Positions 1 to 7,897 of a stretch of DNA of 14,917 nt are shown piece after piece. The position numbers and the translations under genes are program-made. This DNA is from CAMTWB01 sp037441775. GTDB lineage: Bacteria > Desulfobacterota > Syntrophia > Syntrophales > CAMTWB01. Each line of letters begins with the position of its first letter. The first letter of the stretch is position 1. The DNA lies in assembly GCA_037441775.1 (NCBI GenBank), contig JBBIRO010000056.1, positions 1 to 14,917 of the forward strand, read 5' to 3'. The notes beneath the pieces are model-generated. The model did no database searches. It saw nothing but the letters and a program-made list of their open reading frames with translations, and was not told the origin of the DNA.

Positions 1-1209
1 GGGGTGCATGGTAATTTCAAAGCCTTTTGGGAAACCGGCCTCCGCCAGGAGAGCCCGCGCCTTTTCGAGATTGTACTCATAGGTCTTGATCGGGGTGTAA
101 CCGAAAATTCCGGGGCTGATCGGGGCATCGGATACCCGGCCCACACCGCCCAAGATGTGTTTCACGATGGCTTCCTTGTTTACGGCGTGGTTGAGGGCCT
201 GACGGACGCGTTTATCGGTCAGGGGCGCCACGGTGTTATTGAACCCCATGTAAATGGTGCGCACGCTGGCGGTGTTGTTAATGGCAATCGCGGGATTGGC
301 CTTCAGGCGGGGAATATCGAAAGGCGGGATGCGTACCGCCACATGGACCTCGCCCGTTTCGAGGGCTACGACGCGGGAAGCGTCATCGGGAATGGCCCGG
401 AAGGTAACTTCTTCGAGCCGCGGCTTCTGCCCCCAGTAGTCCTCATTGCGTACCATGACCATCCTGTTGCCGGGAACCCATTCTTTATAAATGAAGGGGC
501 CGGTCCCTACGGGCTTGGTCACCGGTTTTTCCCAGGAGGCCTTAATGGAACCTGGGGACTGAATGGCGTTGGCCTGGTGGGTCAGATTGGCCAGCATCGG
601 CGCGTAGGGAAATTTTGTTTTGATCCGGATCGTCAGTTCATCCACTACCGTTACGGAGGCGATGGGGGCTACCAGCAGGCCGAACCTGGTTGCCGCCTTG
701 GGATCCATCCGGCGGTCCAGGTTGACCTTTACCGCCTCGGCGTTGAAGGGCGAGCCGTCATGGAATTTCACACCTTTTCGCAATTTAAGGGTGTATTCAG
801 TAGCATCCGCCGACACTTCCCATTTTTCCGCCAACTGGGGGGCAATCTCACCCGTGGGGGTCAGTTCGAGCAGGGTCTCCACCATGTGATCCAGCACCGT
901 AAAGCTCGGCGCATCTGTGACATGGTTCGTGTCCATGGAAAGGACGTCCGTTCCCTGGGCGATGATCATCTTCTGAGGAATGGCGGGCTTGGCCTTGGCG
1001 GCAGGTTTAGCCGGAGCTACCGGTTTGGCCGGAGCTACAGGTTTGGCCGGAGCTACCGGTATGGCCTTCGCCGGCGCCGGGGCCACTTTTGGTTTTTCCT
1101 CCTTTGGCGCCTGGGCCTGAGCGGTATCTAATACCGGAAAGACCAGAAAGGCAAGAAATGACCAGAAACAAATCAAGGCAACAATCTGTTTGAGCTGAAC
1201 TCTTTTCAT
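1..1209 (-). CDS. ABC transporter substrate-binding protein, family 5 (oligopeptide/dipeptide type), C-terminus cut by window edge
   Basis: Periplasmic solute receptor that would deliver peptides or similar ligands to an ABC permease. The reading frame is open for 403 codons from ATG at 1209 to base 1, so roughly the last quarter of a usual 500-540 residue protein is missing. A strong SD (AAGGAGG, about 1215-1221) precedes the ATG. Residues 1-34 form a signal peptide: basic start, hydrophobic stretch, then AQA. No lipobox Cys is visible, so a soluble periplasmic form is likely. Residues 44-75 are a Pro/Ala/Lys linker of PVAPAK repeats. The mature SBP_bac_5 domain starts near 80 and shows family features: LRKGVKFHDGSPF (about 141-153), VGTGPF followed by a YKEW segment, NEDYWG, and a VRQALNHAVNKE helix. 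It is separated by about 290 bp from the aldo/keto reductase gene and has its own promoter region. Permease genes would be expected beyond the left edge. The ligand cannot be told from sequence. Confidence 0.93.
   Translation of the reverse strand, partial: MKRVQLKQIVALICFWSFLAFLVFPVLDTAQAQAPKEEKPKVAPAPAKAIPVAPAKPVAPAKPVAPAKPAAKAKPAIPQKMIIAQGTDVLSMDTNHVTDAPSFTVLDHMVETLLELTPTGEIAPQLAEKWEVSADATEYTLKLRKGVKFHDGSPFNAEAVKVNLDRRMDPKAATRFGLLVAPIASVTVVDELTIRIKTKFPYAPMLANLTHQANAIQSPGSIKASWEKPVTKPVGTGPFIYKEWVPGNRMVMVRNEDYWGQKPRLEEVTFRAIPDDASRVVALETGEVHVAVRIPPFDIPRLKANPAIAINNTASVRTIYMGFNNTVAPLTDKRVRQALNHAVNKEAIVKHILGGVGRVSDAPISPGIFGYTPIKTYEYNLEKARALLAEAGFPKGFEITMHP
1004..1057. repeat. Three tandem 18-bp units inside the substrate-binding protein gene
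   Basis: Three head-to-tail copies (1004-1021, 1022-1039, 1040-1057) of GGTTTGGCCGGAGCTACC on the plus strand. The copies differ at only one or two positions, and a decayed fourth unit follows. Read on the minus strand, each unit encodes one PVAPAK hexapeptide. The unit length is a multiple of three, so copy-number change would lengthen or shorten the linker without a frameshift. Confidence 0.9.
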
Positions 1210-1327
1210 CTGCTTCCTCCTTGTTATAATTACTATTTCAGTGGCCGATCCCAAGACGCTTGAGATCCCTCAGAACAAATGTACTATGCACGCTGACTAT
1301 CATAAAATTTATTGATAAAGTACAAAC

Positions 1328-1364
1328 ATTATAGTTTTTTATAATATGCAGATTCGTTTGTCAA
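1328..1364 (-). promoter_or_regulatory. Putative promoter for the substrate-binding protein gene
   Basis: On the minus strand a perfect -35 TTGACA (1364-1359) is followed after 15 nt by TATAAA (1343-1338), or after 17 nt by TAAAAA. A perfect TATAAT lies slightly downstream (1333-1328) but is too far from this -35. The stretch is markedly AT-rich against its surroundings. The leader from here to the ATG at 1209 would be about 110-120 nt. The exact -10 is uncertain. The rest of 1210-1498 holds no gene I can see and no convincing terminator for the gene that ends at 1499. Confidence 0.4.
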
Positions 1365-1498
1365 TAAAATAGTAGCTGGTGCGCCAACCAATCAGTTTCC
1401 CCCATAAGGAATAAGGGCTGAAGCAAGAGCACTAATAGCTGTTATTTCAAATATTTAGCGGCGATCACCTAAGTATAAAAGCAGCGCAACAGCGAAAT

Positions 1499-2479
1499 TT
1501 ACCTGTGTCCCTGGACCTGGCGCGGCTGATAGGGCTCCTCCAGTAGCTTCATATCATCTGGATCAAGGGTTATTTCTAGCGCGTCAACCAGGCTTTCCAA
1601 CTGGCTGATTTTTGAGGCGCCGATTACCGGAGCCGTAACCCCGGGGCACGACAACAGCCACTTAAGCGCAATTTGGACCGGTGACCTCCCATACCGGACG
1701 GCTATTTCACTGAGTCGTTTGACAATCGTAAAGTCGCCCGGCTGATAGTAGAATTCATGGGCTAAGCTATCGGTCTTAGCCCGGATAGTATCTCCCTTCG
1801 CCTCAGAATCTCGGTTGGCAGCCAGAAACCCGCGCGCCAGCGGGCTCCATGGGAGAACACCGATCCCCCTCGCCCTGCACAGCGGCATCATCTCTCTCTC
1901 CTCCTCGCGATAGATCAAGTTATAGTGATTTTGCATCGAAACAAACGCACTCCATCCGCGTCGCTCCGAAATCTGGAGCATCTCGGCCAATTGCCAGGCC
2001 CACATGCTGGAGGCGCCGATATACAGCGCTTTGCCGCTCCGAACGACGTCGTTTAACGCTTCCAGGGTCTCTTCCATCGGGGTTTCATAATCGAAACGGT
2101 GAATTTGATAGAGATCAACGTAATCCATTTGTAACCGTTTCAGCGACCTGTCAATGGAACGTAGGACGTGCTTGCGCGACAGCCCCCGTTGATTTGGTTT
2201 ATCGCCCACAGGATGAAAAACTTTGGTGGCCACCACAACGTCGTCTCTATTTGCGAAATCCTTCAGCGCCCGGCCCAGCACCTCTTCGCTTTGGCCAAGA
2301 GAGTACATGTCTGCCGTATCGAAGAAATTGATCCCCAATTCCAGGGCTTTTTTGATGAACGGGCGGCTTTCATCTTCGTTTAGCACCCATTTTCGCCAGG
2401 CGCTGCTGCCATAGGTCATGCAGCCCAGAACAAGCCGCGAGACCTTCAGGCCTGATTTTCCCAAATTTATGTACTCCAC
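1499..2479 (-). CDS. Aldo/keto reductase
   Basis: NADPH-dependent oxidoreductase of the aldo/keto reductase superfamily, 326 residues, predicted cytosolic TIM barrel. The catalytic tetrad is visible: Asp54 and Tyr59 in FFDTADMYSLG, Lys86 in VVVATK, and His127 in LYQIH. The C-terminal half carries the cofactor-binding stretch around WSPLARG and a late VIGASK segment. Overall it resembles the YajO/GSP69-like (AKR11/12-type) branch. The start codon is GTG (2479-2477), with a good SD (GGAGGT, 2490-2485) 5 nt upstream; no ATG fits as well. It begins 31 bp after the polA stop on the same strand, so the two are probably co-transcribed. The substrate cannot be inferred, and I see no functional link to polA or to heme synthesis. 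Confidence 0.93.
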   Translation of the reverse strand: MEYINLGKSGLKVSRLVLGCMTYGSSAWRKWVLNEDESRPFIKKALELGINFFDTADMYSLGQSEEVLGRALKDFANRDDVVVATKVFHPVGDKPNQRGLSRKHVLRSIDRSLKRLQMDYVDLYQIHRFDYETPMEETLEALNDVVRSGKALYIGASSMWAWQLAEMLQISERRGWSAFVSMQNHYNLIYREEEREMMPLCRARGIGVLPWSPLARGFLAANRDSEAKGDTIRAKTDSLAHEFYYQPGDFTIVKRLSEIAVRYGRSPVQIALKWLLSCPGVTAPVIGASKISQLESLVDALEITLDPDDMKLLEEPYQPRQVQGHR

Positions 2480-2510
2480 GACTTACCTCCTTTTGGTTGC
2501 ATTTGGCCGC

Positions 2511-5189
2511 TCAACTATGCGCCTCGTCCCAGTTTTTTCCCGCGGCAATATCCACCTTAAGCGAAACATCAAGTGCTAAAACCCCCTCCATCTCGGTTTT
2601 GACGAGATCCGCCAATATCTTCTCCTCCTCCCGGGGAGCTTCGAAAACCAGTTCGTCGTGCACCTGCATAATCATAAAGGCCTTAAGCCGCGAGTCATCC
2701 AGGCGGCGGGCGATATTCACCATCGCCATTTTGATTAAATCCGCGGCCGTTCCCTGAATGGGGGTGTTGATTGCAGTGCGTTCGGCAAATTGACGTACCG
2801 AGGCATTGGCGCTCGCGATCTCGGGAATGTAGCGCCGGCGGTTAAAAATGGTGCTGACATAGCCCTGCTTGCGGGCCTGGGCTAAAACCCCCTCCAGATA
2901 CCCCTTGACCCGGGGATACCTGTTGAAATAGCCGTCGATATAATCCTGAGCCTTTTTCTGGCTTACACCCAATTCCTTAGAAAGGCTGAACGCTCCCATG
3001 CCATAGAGGATCCCAAAGTTGATCACTTTTGCCTGGCGGCGCATTTCCGGGCTCACCAGCTCGGGAAAAACGTTGAAGACATCCGCGGCGGTACGGCTGT
3101 GAATATCCTCGCCAGCGGCGAAGTTCGCGATGAGATTAGCATCCCCTGAAAGGTGGGCCAGCACCCTAAGCTCGATCTGGGAATAATCCGCAGAGAGAAT
3201 TATCCAATTAGGTGGAGCCACAAAAGCCCGGCGAATCCTGCGGCCCTCTTCGGTCCGAATGGGAATATTCTGCAGATTGGGATTACTGCTGGAAAGACGG
3301 CCGGTGGCCGTCACCGTCTGGTTATAGGAAGTGTGCAGCCGCCCGGTCTGGGGATTGATCAACTGCGGCAGGGCATCGACATAAGTGCTCTTGAGCTTCG
3401 CCAGGCTGCGCCAGACCAGAATTTCCGCCGGCAATTCATGGTTTTCGGCCAACTGGGTTAAAATCTCGACGTTGGTCGAATAGCCTTCCTTGATCTTCCT
3501 GCCTTTAGCAAGCTTGAGTTTGTCAAACAAAATGGACTGTAACTGCTTGGGTGAATTGATATTGAATCGCTCGCCTGCCAAAAGGTGGATCTTTTTCTCC
3601 GTAAGTGCCATCTGCCGGTCAAGTTCCTGGGACATGACGCAGAGGGCGGCGCTGTCCAAAAGAACACCCCTGGCTTCCATCTTAGCCAGAACCATTACCA
3701 ATGGCATCTCCATCTTGTTATAAAGGTCGCCGAAACCACCCTCCTGAATATGGGCCGAAAGAGCCGGAACCAGCCTCAGGACGGCGTCCGCCCGCTCACA
3801 GGCATAGCTTTTCAGGTGATCACGGTCGATCCGGTCAAAAGTTGTCGCCCTACTTCCATCGCCTAATAGTTCCCGGCGCGAAATGACTTTAAGGCCAAGG
3901 TGATCCCGCGCCACATCGTCAAGGTCGAAATTGCGCCGGGTCGGATTCAGGATATAGGCGGCCACCATCGAATCAAAGCTCAATCCCGCCGGTTTCATCC
4001 CTGCTGCCGCAAGCAGGGTCGCGGCAGCCTTGAGGTCATGGCCGTATTTTTTGATCCGGTCATCGCTCAAAACACCGCACAATTCGTTCAGCACAAAAGC
4101 GGAGGGTAAAGGCCGGGGTGGGGATTGGTCGTCGTCCAAGACAAGATAACGCCCGCCGCCTGGTTCAAGGCAGATTGCCATTCCTAGAAGGCGGCCCCGT
4201 GTAGGCGGCCCGTCGGCAATAATTTCCAGGGCCAGGGCACCGGCCTCCTTAATCGCCGCAAGCAGGGACCGTAAATCATTCACATCAGCAACGAGGTGAT
4301 AACTGCCCGCTAAAGCAAGGTCTTTTGGTTGAAATTCCTGCAGCAGGGCCTTGAATTCAAATTCTTTAAACAGTTCAGTGAGGGCTGCCCGATCCGACTC
4401 GCCAAGACGGCAGTCCTCCAGGGTTACATCCAGCGGCATGTCCGTCCTGATAATTGCCAGGTCGCGGCTTAACATGGCCTGCGCGGCGTGCTGGGTAATG
4501 AGTTTGCGTTGCGCCGGGTTTCTTACCTTATCGACGGCGCGGATAAGCTCGGCGATGGACCCAAATTCCTGGACGAGCCGTTGCGCGGTTTTGGGGCCAA
4601 TCCCGGGCACACCGGGGATATTGTCCGACTGGTCGCCCATAAGACCCAGAATCTCCGGAACCTTATCCGGCTCGACACCGAAACGCTCCCTTACCGCCTG
4701 TTGGTCATAGGTTTTATCGTGCAGTGAATCGACAAGAATTATCCGTGACGAAACCAGTTGCATGAAATCCTTGTCCCCCGAGGCGATGATAATCTTACTT
4801 CCTTTTTCCGCCTCCCGTATGGCCAGACTCCCAATGATGTCATCAGCCTCGATCCCCTGCCTCTCAATGACGGCAACAGCCAGCCCCCTGATTACTTCCT
4901 TGATGCGGGGAATTTGAATCAGAAGATCATCCGGGGTCGCCCTGCGGGTGGCCTTGTACTCGGCAAAGAGATCATGACGGAACGTTGGGCCCTTTAGATC
5001 AAAAACAACCGCGATGTGATCCGGCTCCCACTGCCTGAGGATCTTAAGCAGCATATTGGTGAAGCCGTAAATGGCATTGGTAGGAAATCCCCGCGAATTG
5101 GCAAGGCCGGCAATGGCATAGTAGGCCCGATAAACGTAGTTTGAACCGTCCACGATTATCAGTGGTTTTTCTGAAGTGCCTGTTATCAT
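2511..5189 (-). CDS. polA: DNA polymerase I with apparently inactive proofreading domain
   Basis: Replication and repair polymerase, 892 residues, with the normal three-part layout. The 5' nuclease (about 1-290) keeps its acidic metal ligands: Asp14, Asp64, Asp116/117, Asp139/141, Asp186/189. The polymerase domain (about 485-892) has motif A DYSQIELR (668-675), motif B RRQAKVINFGILYG (717-730) with Phe725 at the nucleotide-selecting position, and motif C VHDELVFE with Asp845. The middle 3'-5' exonuclease fold (about 295-480) is present but lacks the catalytic acids. The DTE motif is replaced by LEI near 321-323, the motif II Asp by Ala389, and the motif III Asp by Arg466. Tyr462 remains. It starts 48 bp after the siroheme decarboxylase subunit stop. 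The ATG has no good SD at normal spacing (AGGAG lies 23 nt away), but the N-terminal KPLIIVDGSNYVYRAYYA fits the family start. Confidence 0.97.
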   Translation of the reverse strand: MITGTSEKPLIIVDGSNYVYRAYYAIAGLANSRGFPTNAIYGFTNMLLKILRQWEPDHIAVVFDLKGPTFRHDLFAEYKATRRATPDDLLIQIPRIKEVIRGLAVAVIERQGIEADDIIGSLAIREAEKGSKIIIASGDKDFMQLVSSRIILVDSLHDKTYDQQAVRERFGVEPDKVPEILGLMGDQSDNIPGVPGIGPKTAQRLVQEFGSIAELIRAVDKVRNPAQRKLITQHAAQAMLSRDLAIIRTDMPLDVTLEDCRLGESDRAALTELFKEFEFKALLQEFQPKDLALAGSYHLVADVNDLRSLLAAIKEAGALALEIIADGPPTRGRLLGMAICLEPGGGRYLVLDDDQSPPRPLPSAFVLNELCGVLSDDRIKKYGHDLKAAATLLAAAGMKPAGLSFDSMVAAYILNPTRRNFDLDDVARDHLGLKVISRRELLGDGSRATTFDRIDRDHLKSYACERADAVLRLVPALSAHIQEGGFGDLYNKMEMPLVMVLAKMEARGVLLDSAALCVMSQELDRQMALTEKKIHLLAGERFNINSPKQLQSILFDKLKLAKGRKIKEGYSTNVEILTQLAENHELPAEILVWRSLAKLKSTYVDALPQLINPQTGRLHTSYNQTVTATGRLSSSNPNLQNIPIRTEEGRRIRRAFVAPPNWIILSADYSQIELRVLAHLSGDANLIANFAAGEDIHSRTAADVFNVFPELVSPEMRRQAKVINFGILYGMGAFSLSKELGVSQKKAQDYIDGYFNRYPRVKGYLEGVLAQARKQGYVSTIFNRRRYIPEIASANASVRQFAERTAINTPIQGTAADLIKMAMVNIARRLDDSRLKAFMIMQVHDELVFEAPREEEKILADLVKTEMEGVLALDVSLKVDIAAGKNWDEAHS

Positions 5190-5237
5190 GAGTTTATTGG
5201 TAAGCGATAAGACTCCTGGCTTGCGGTAATAACCATC

Positions 5238-5696
5238 TCAGTCATTATCGTTAAAATTAAACTGCGCGTTAATTTTAAAAGTTTTGACCGCGGGAAGGCT
5301 GATAATGTCAGTGATCCCCGTTTGCCGGCGCAGCTTATCGAGGGTGTCCTTCAGCTCTTCTTCATTTTGGGAAATAACCGTAAACCACACGTTGTAATTG
5401 TGATTCCGACGGTAATTATGGGTTACCCCGGGAAATGCATTGACCGTTTTCACAAAGGTTTCCGACTGTTCTTCCGGAACGGAGGCCGCAACCAAGGTGC
5501 TAACAAAGCCCATTTTCCGCGCGTCGAATACAGCGCCGATCCGGCGGATGATCCCCAGCTCCTTGAGTCTTTGCAACCGGGAAAAAGCCTCCTCATGACT
5601 AATGCCGACCTCATCGCCGATGACCTTAAATGGCTCCGGAACGAGAGGGAAGGTCCGCTGCACATAGTTTAAAATCTTGCGATCCGTTTCGTCCAT
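5238..5696 (-). CDS. Siroheme decarboxylase subunit (AhbA/AhbB type, Lrp/AsnC-like fold)
   Basis: One subunit of the enzyme that decarboxylates the C12 and C18 acetate side chains of siroheme to give 12,18-didecarboxysiroheme, the first step of the Ahb heme route. 152 residues. An N-terminal winged helix like that of Lrp/AsnC proteins (about 1-60) is followed by an RAM-like alpha/beta domain. The hallmark stretch VTHNYRRNHNYNVWFTV (91-107) carries the conserved His/Tyr/Arg residues typical of AhbA/AhbB/NirD-type proteins, where they bind and process the tetrapyrrole. The frame stays open upstream to 5939, but the ATG at 5696 is right: it lies 1 nt after the ahbD stop, has an SD (GGGAG) just upstream, and MDETDRKILN is a typical family start. 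I cannot tell whether it is AhbA or AhbB. The known Desulfovibrio enzyme is a heterodimer, and no second subunit gene lies in this window. A DNA-binding regulator is the alternative but unlikely reading. Confidence 0.88.
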   Translation of the reverse strand: MDETDRKILNYVQRTFPLVPEPFKVIGDEVGISHEEAFSRLQRLKELGIIRRIGAVFDARKMGFVSTLVAASVPEEQSETFVKTVNAFPGVTHNYRRNHNYNVWFTVISQNEEELKDTLDKLRRQTGITDIISLPAVKTFKINAQFNFNDND

Positions 5697-5697
5697 G

Positions 5698-6783
5698 CTA
5701 TTCTCCCGACGGGGCAGGCATCGTTTTTTTGTCGCGGGGTTCATAGATACAGTAGGGTTCCTCCGCCAGATAATTGCCGCTCGCCTCATACGCTCGCGCC
5801 CGGCAGCCCCCGCAAACCTTAAGAAATTCGCAGCGGCCACACTTTCCTTCGTAGAGGTTAAGATTACGCAGTTCGCTGAATATCTTCGAGTTGCGCCAGA
5901 TATCGTTAAACGATTGCTCCTTGAGCTGGCCGCAGTCAACTTCCAGATAGCCGCAGGGCTGGGCCTGGCCGGTATGGGAAACGAAACAAAACGAGCTGCC
6001 CCCCATGCAGCCCCGCGTCATGGCGTGAAGGTGACCTGAGTCCTTTTTTAAAGGGACATCCTTTTTTTGGTGCAGAATGCGGAAATAATGGGGCGCGCAG
6101 GTGGCCTTAAGCTGAATCGGGCAGTCCTTGCTCACCTGGTAAAACCAGTGCAGGGTCTCTTCGTAAGCCGAAGGAGCGATACTCTGATCCGCCATTTCCC
6201 TGCCCCGTCCGGTGGGAACCAGAAGAAATATATGATGGGCGGCGGCGCCTAAGCCCAAAGCCAGCTCATGGATCGCCGCAAGCCGGGGAAGGTTCTTATT
6301 AGTGATGGTCGTATTGATCTGAAACTCCATCCCCGCCCGCTTCATCGCCCCGATCCCGGCCATCGCCTCAGCAAAGGCACCGGGAACGCGGCGGAAGGCG
6401 TCATGACTGTCCTGATCCGGGCCGTCAATGCTGACGCTTACCCTTTTAATCCCGGATGCTAGCATCTTCTTCGCGACACCTTCATCGACCATGGTCGCAT
6501 TGGTGGCCATGACCATCCTCAGCCCCTTGGCCGTCCCATAGGCGGCCAGTTCAAATATATCAGCTCTAAGCAGGGGTTCACCGCCGGTTAAAATAACCAC
6601 CGGCCGGCTGAAGCTGGCCAGATCGTCGAGAAATTGAAAACCGGCTGCGGTCGTCAACTCCCCCGGATATTCTCCCCGCCGGGACGAGGCGCGACAATGG
6701 GCGCAATCCAGGTTACAGCTTCTGGTCACCTCCCAGGCCACCATTCTCAGAGCGCTGGGTAAAATTTTGTTTTTCTCTTCCAT
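5698..6783 (-). CDS. ahbD: Heme b synthase, radical SAM/SPASM protein AhbD
   Basis: Last step of the siroheme-dependent heme pathway: oxidative decarboxylation of two propionates of Fe-coproporphyrin III to vinyls, giving heme b. 361 residues. The radical SAM cluster motif is C23-x3-C27-x2-C30 in WEVTRSCNLDCAHC, followed by GGEP (67-70) for SAM binding. The C-terminal SPASM-like region supplies further cysteines for an auxiliary cluster (C259, C277, C284, C315, C318, C324, C327, C345). The N-terminal WEVTRSCNLDCAHCRA and the ELTT...LTGGEPLLR pattern fit AhbD better than AhbC/NirJ. ATG at 6783 lies 32 bp after hemB; its SD is weak (GGAA), so coupling to hemB translation is plausible. Its stop (5700-5698) is 1 nt from the next ATG. 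A related peptide-modifying SPASM enzyme is the main alternative, but the neighbours argue strongly for AhbD. Confidence 0.9.
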   Translation of the reverse strand: MEEKNKILPSALRMVAWEVTRSCNLDCAHCRASSRRGEYPGELTTAAGFQFLDDLASFSRPVVILTGGEPLLRADIFELAAYGTAKGLRMVMATNATMVDEGVAKKMLASGIKRVSVSIDGPDQDSHDAFRRVPGAFAEAMAGIGAMKRAGMEFQINTTITNKNLPRLAAIHELALGLGAAAHHIFLLVPTGRGREMADQSIAPSAYEETLHWFYQVSKDCPIQLKATCAPHYFRILHQKKDVPLKKDSGHLHAMTRGCMGGSSFCFVSHTGQAQPCGYLEVDCGQLKEQSFNDIWRNSKIFSELRNLNLYEGKCGRCEFLKVCGGCRARAYEASGNYLAEEPYCIYEPRDKKTMPAPSGE

Positions 6784-6815
6784 GGTAATTAATTTCCGGT
6801 ACGCCGGTTAGGAGA

Positions 6816-7790
6816 TCAACGTCGCAACAGCGCCGCTGCCTCCATCGCGAAATAGGTAATGATAATATCAGCTCCAGCCCTCTTGATGGCCGTCAACACC
6901 TCCATCATGGCCGCTTCCCCATCCAGCCAGCCCATTTGAGCCGCTGCCTTGATCATGGCATATTCGCCGCTGACGTTATAGGCCGCAACCGGAAGATCAA
7001 ACTCCTCCTTCGCCCGACGGATCACGTCCAGATAGGACAAGGCCGGCTTGACCATAATGATGTCCGCCCCCTCCTCCACATCAGCGGTAATCTCCCGCAG
7101 GGCCTCGTCAACATTGGCCGGATCCATCTGGTATCCCTTGCGGTTCCCCTGGGCGGGGGCGTTTTCGGCGGCCTCACGGAAGGGCCCGTAAAAACAGGAG
7201 GCATACTTCGCGGCATAGGCCATGATGGGAATATCGGCAAGATCATGCTCGTCCAATGCCGTCCTGATTGCCTGCACCTGGCCATCCATCATCGCCGACG
7301 GCGCCACCATATCCGCGCCCGCTTTGGCTTGGGACAGGGCCATCTCGGATAAAACCTCGAGCGTCGTGTCGTTATCCACCTCCCCATTATGGATCATCCC
7401 GCAATGACCGTGACTAATATATTCACAGAGGCAGACATCGGTTACCACCAAAATATCGGGAACCGCTTCCTTCACTTTTTTGATGGCTCGCTGGATGATC
7501 CCATCCTTGACCAAAGCCCCGGAGGCCAGTTCATCCTTCCTAGCGGGAACGCCGAAAAGAAGAATCGCCGGTATTCCCAAATCTCTGGCCTTTTGCGCCT
7601 CGCGTACCAGATGATCAATGGAAAGCTGAAACTGGCCCGGCAGGGAGGAGATGGGTTTTTTTATCCCCTTGCCCTCAACTACGAATAAAGGCAGCATCAG
7701 GTTATCAACCGCAATCCTGGTCTCCCGGATCATCCGGCGGAAGTTTTCGTTTCTTCTCATCCTTCTTGGGCGGTAGGCGGGGTAGTACAT
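6816..7790 (-). CDS. hemB: Delta-aminolevulinic acid dehydratase (porphobilinogen synthase)
   Basis: Condenses two molecules of 5-aminolevulinate into porphobilinogen, the first common tetrapyrrole precursor; cytosolic homo-oligomer. 324 residues, full length for the family. The metal site is the zinc type with three cysteines, C120, C122 and C130, in DVCLCEYISHGHCG. The two Schiff-base lysines are Lys195 (AYAAKYASCFYGPF) and Lys248 (IMVKPALSYLD). The start ATG is supported by a strong SD, AAGGAGCAGG, close upstream. It follows ahbC after 107 bp, the longest gap inside the cluster, and is followed 32 bp later by ahbD. Supply of 5-aminolevulinate (hemA, hemL) is not encoded in the window. Confidence 0.98.
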   Translation of the reverse strand: MYYPAYRPRRMRRNENFRRMIRETRIAVDNLMLPLFVVEGKGIKKPISSLPGQFQLSIDHLVREAQKARDLGIPAILLFGVPARKDELASGALVKDGIIQRAIKKVKEAVPDILVVTDVCLCEYISHGHCGMIHNGEVDNDTTLEVLSEMALSQAKAGADMVAPSAMMDGQVQAIRTALDEHDLADIPIMAYAAKYASCFYGPFREAAENAPAQGNRKGYQMDPANVDEALREITADVEEGADIIMVKPALSYLDVIRRAKEEFDLPVAAYNVSGEYAMIKAAAQMGWLDGEAAMMEVLTAIKRAGADIIITYFAMEAAALLRR

Positions 7791-7833
7791 ATCCTGCTCC
7801 TTTCATTTTGACGGCTTAGTATAAGGCGTAATG

Positions 7834-7850
7834 GCGCCGGACACCGGCGC
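7834..7850. repeat. Small GC-rich hairpin between ahbC and hemB
   Basis: Perfect 7-bp inverted repeat GCGCCGG / CCGGCGC with a 3-nt loop in the 107-bp ahbC-hemB gap. No T-run follows on either strand, so it is not a standard intrinsic terminator. In mRNA it could act as a processing or stabilising element. Chance occurrence in GC-rich DNA is possible. Confidence 0.45.
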
Positions 7851-7897
7851 GACTTGCTAAACCTCGGCTCCTGTGACTAAAAGAACGGGTGATGAAG

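Noticed and set aside
4..1131. 375-codon plus-strand open frame
   Set aside because: It is a shadow of the substrate-binding protein gene. The minus strand reads a full family 5 binding protein with signal peptide, SD and conserved motifs, while the plus frame gives low-complexity Gly/Arg/Phe-rich sequence without motifs.
5697..5939. 81-codon N-terminal extension of the siroheme decarboxylase subunit
   Set aside because: This part is ahbD coding sequence in another frame. The ATG at 5696 has its own SD and gives the usual family N-terminus.
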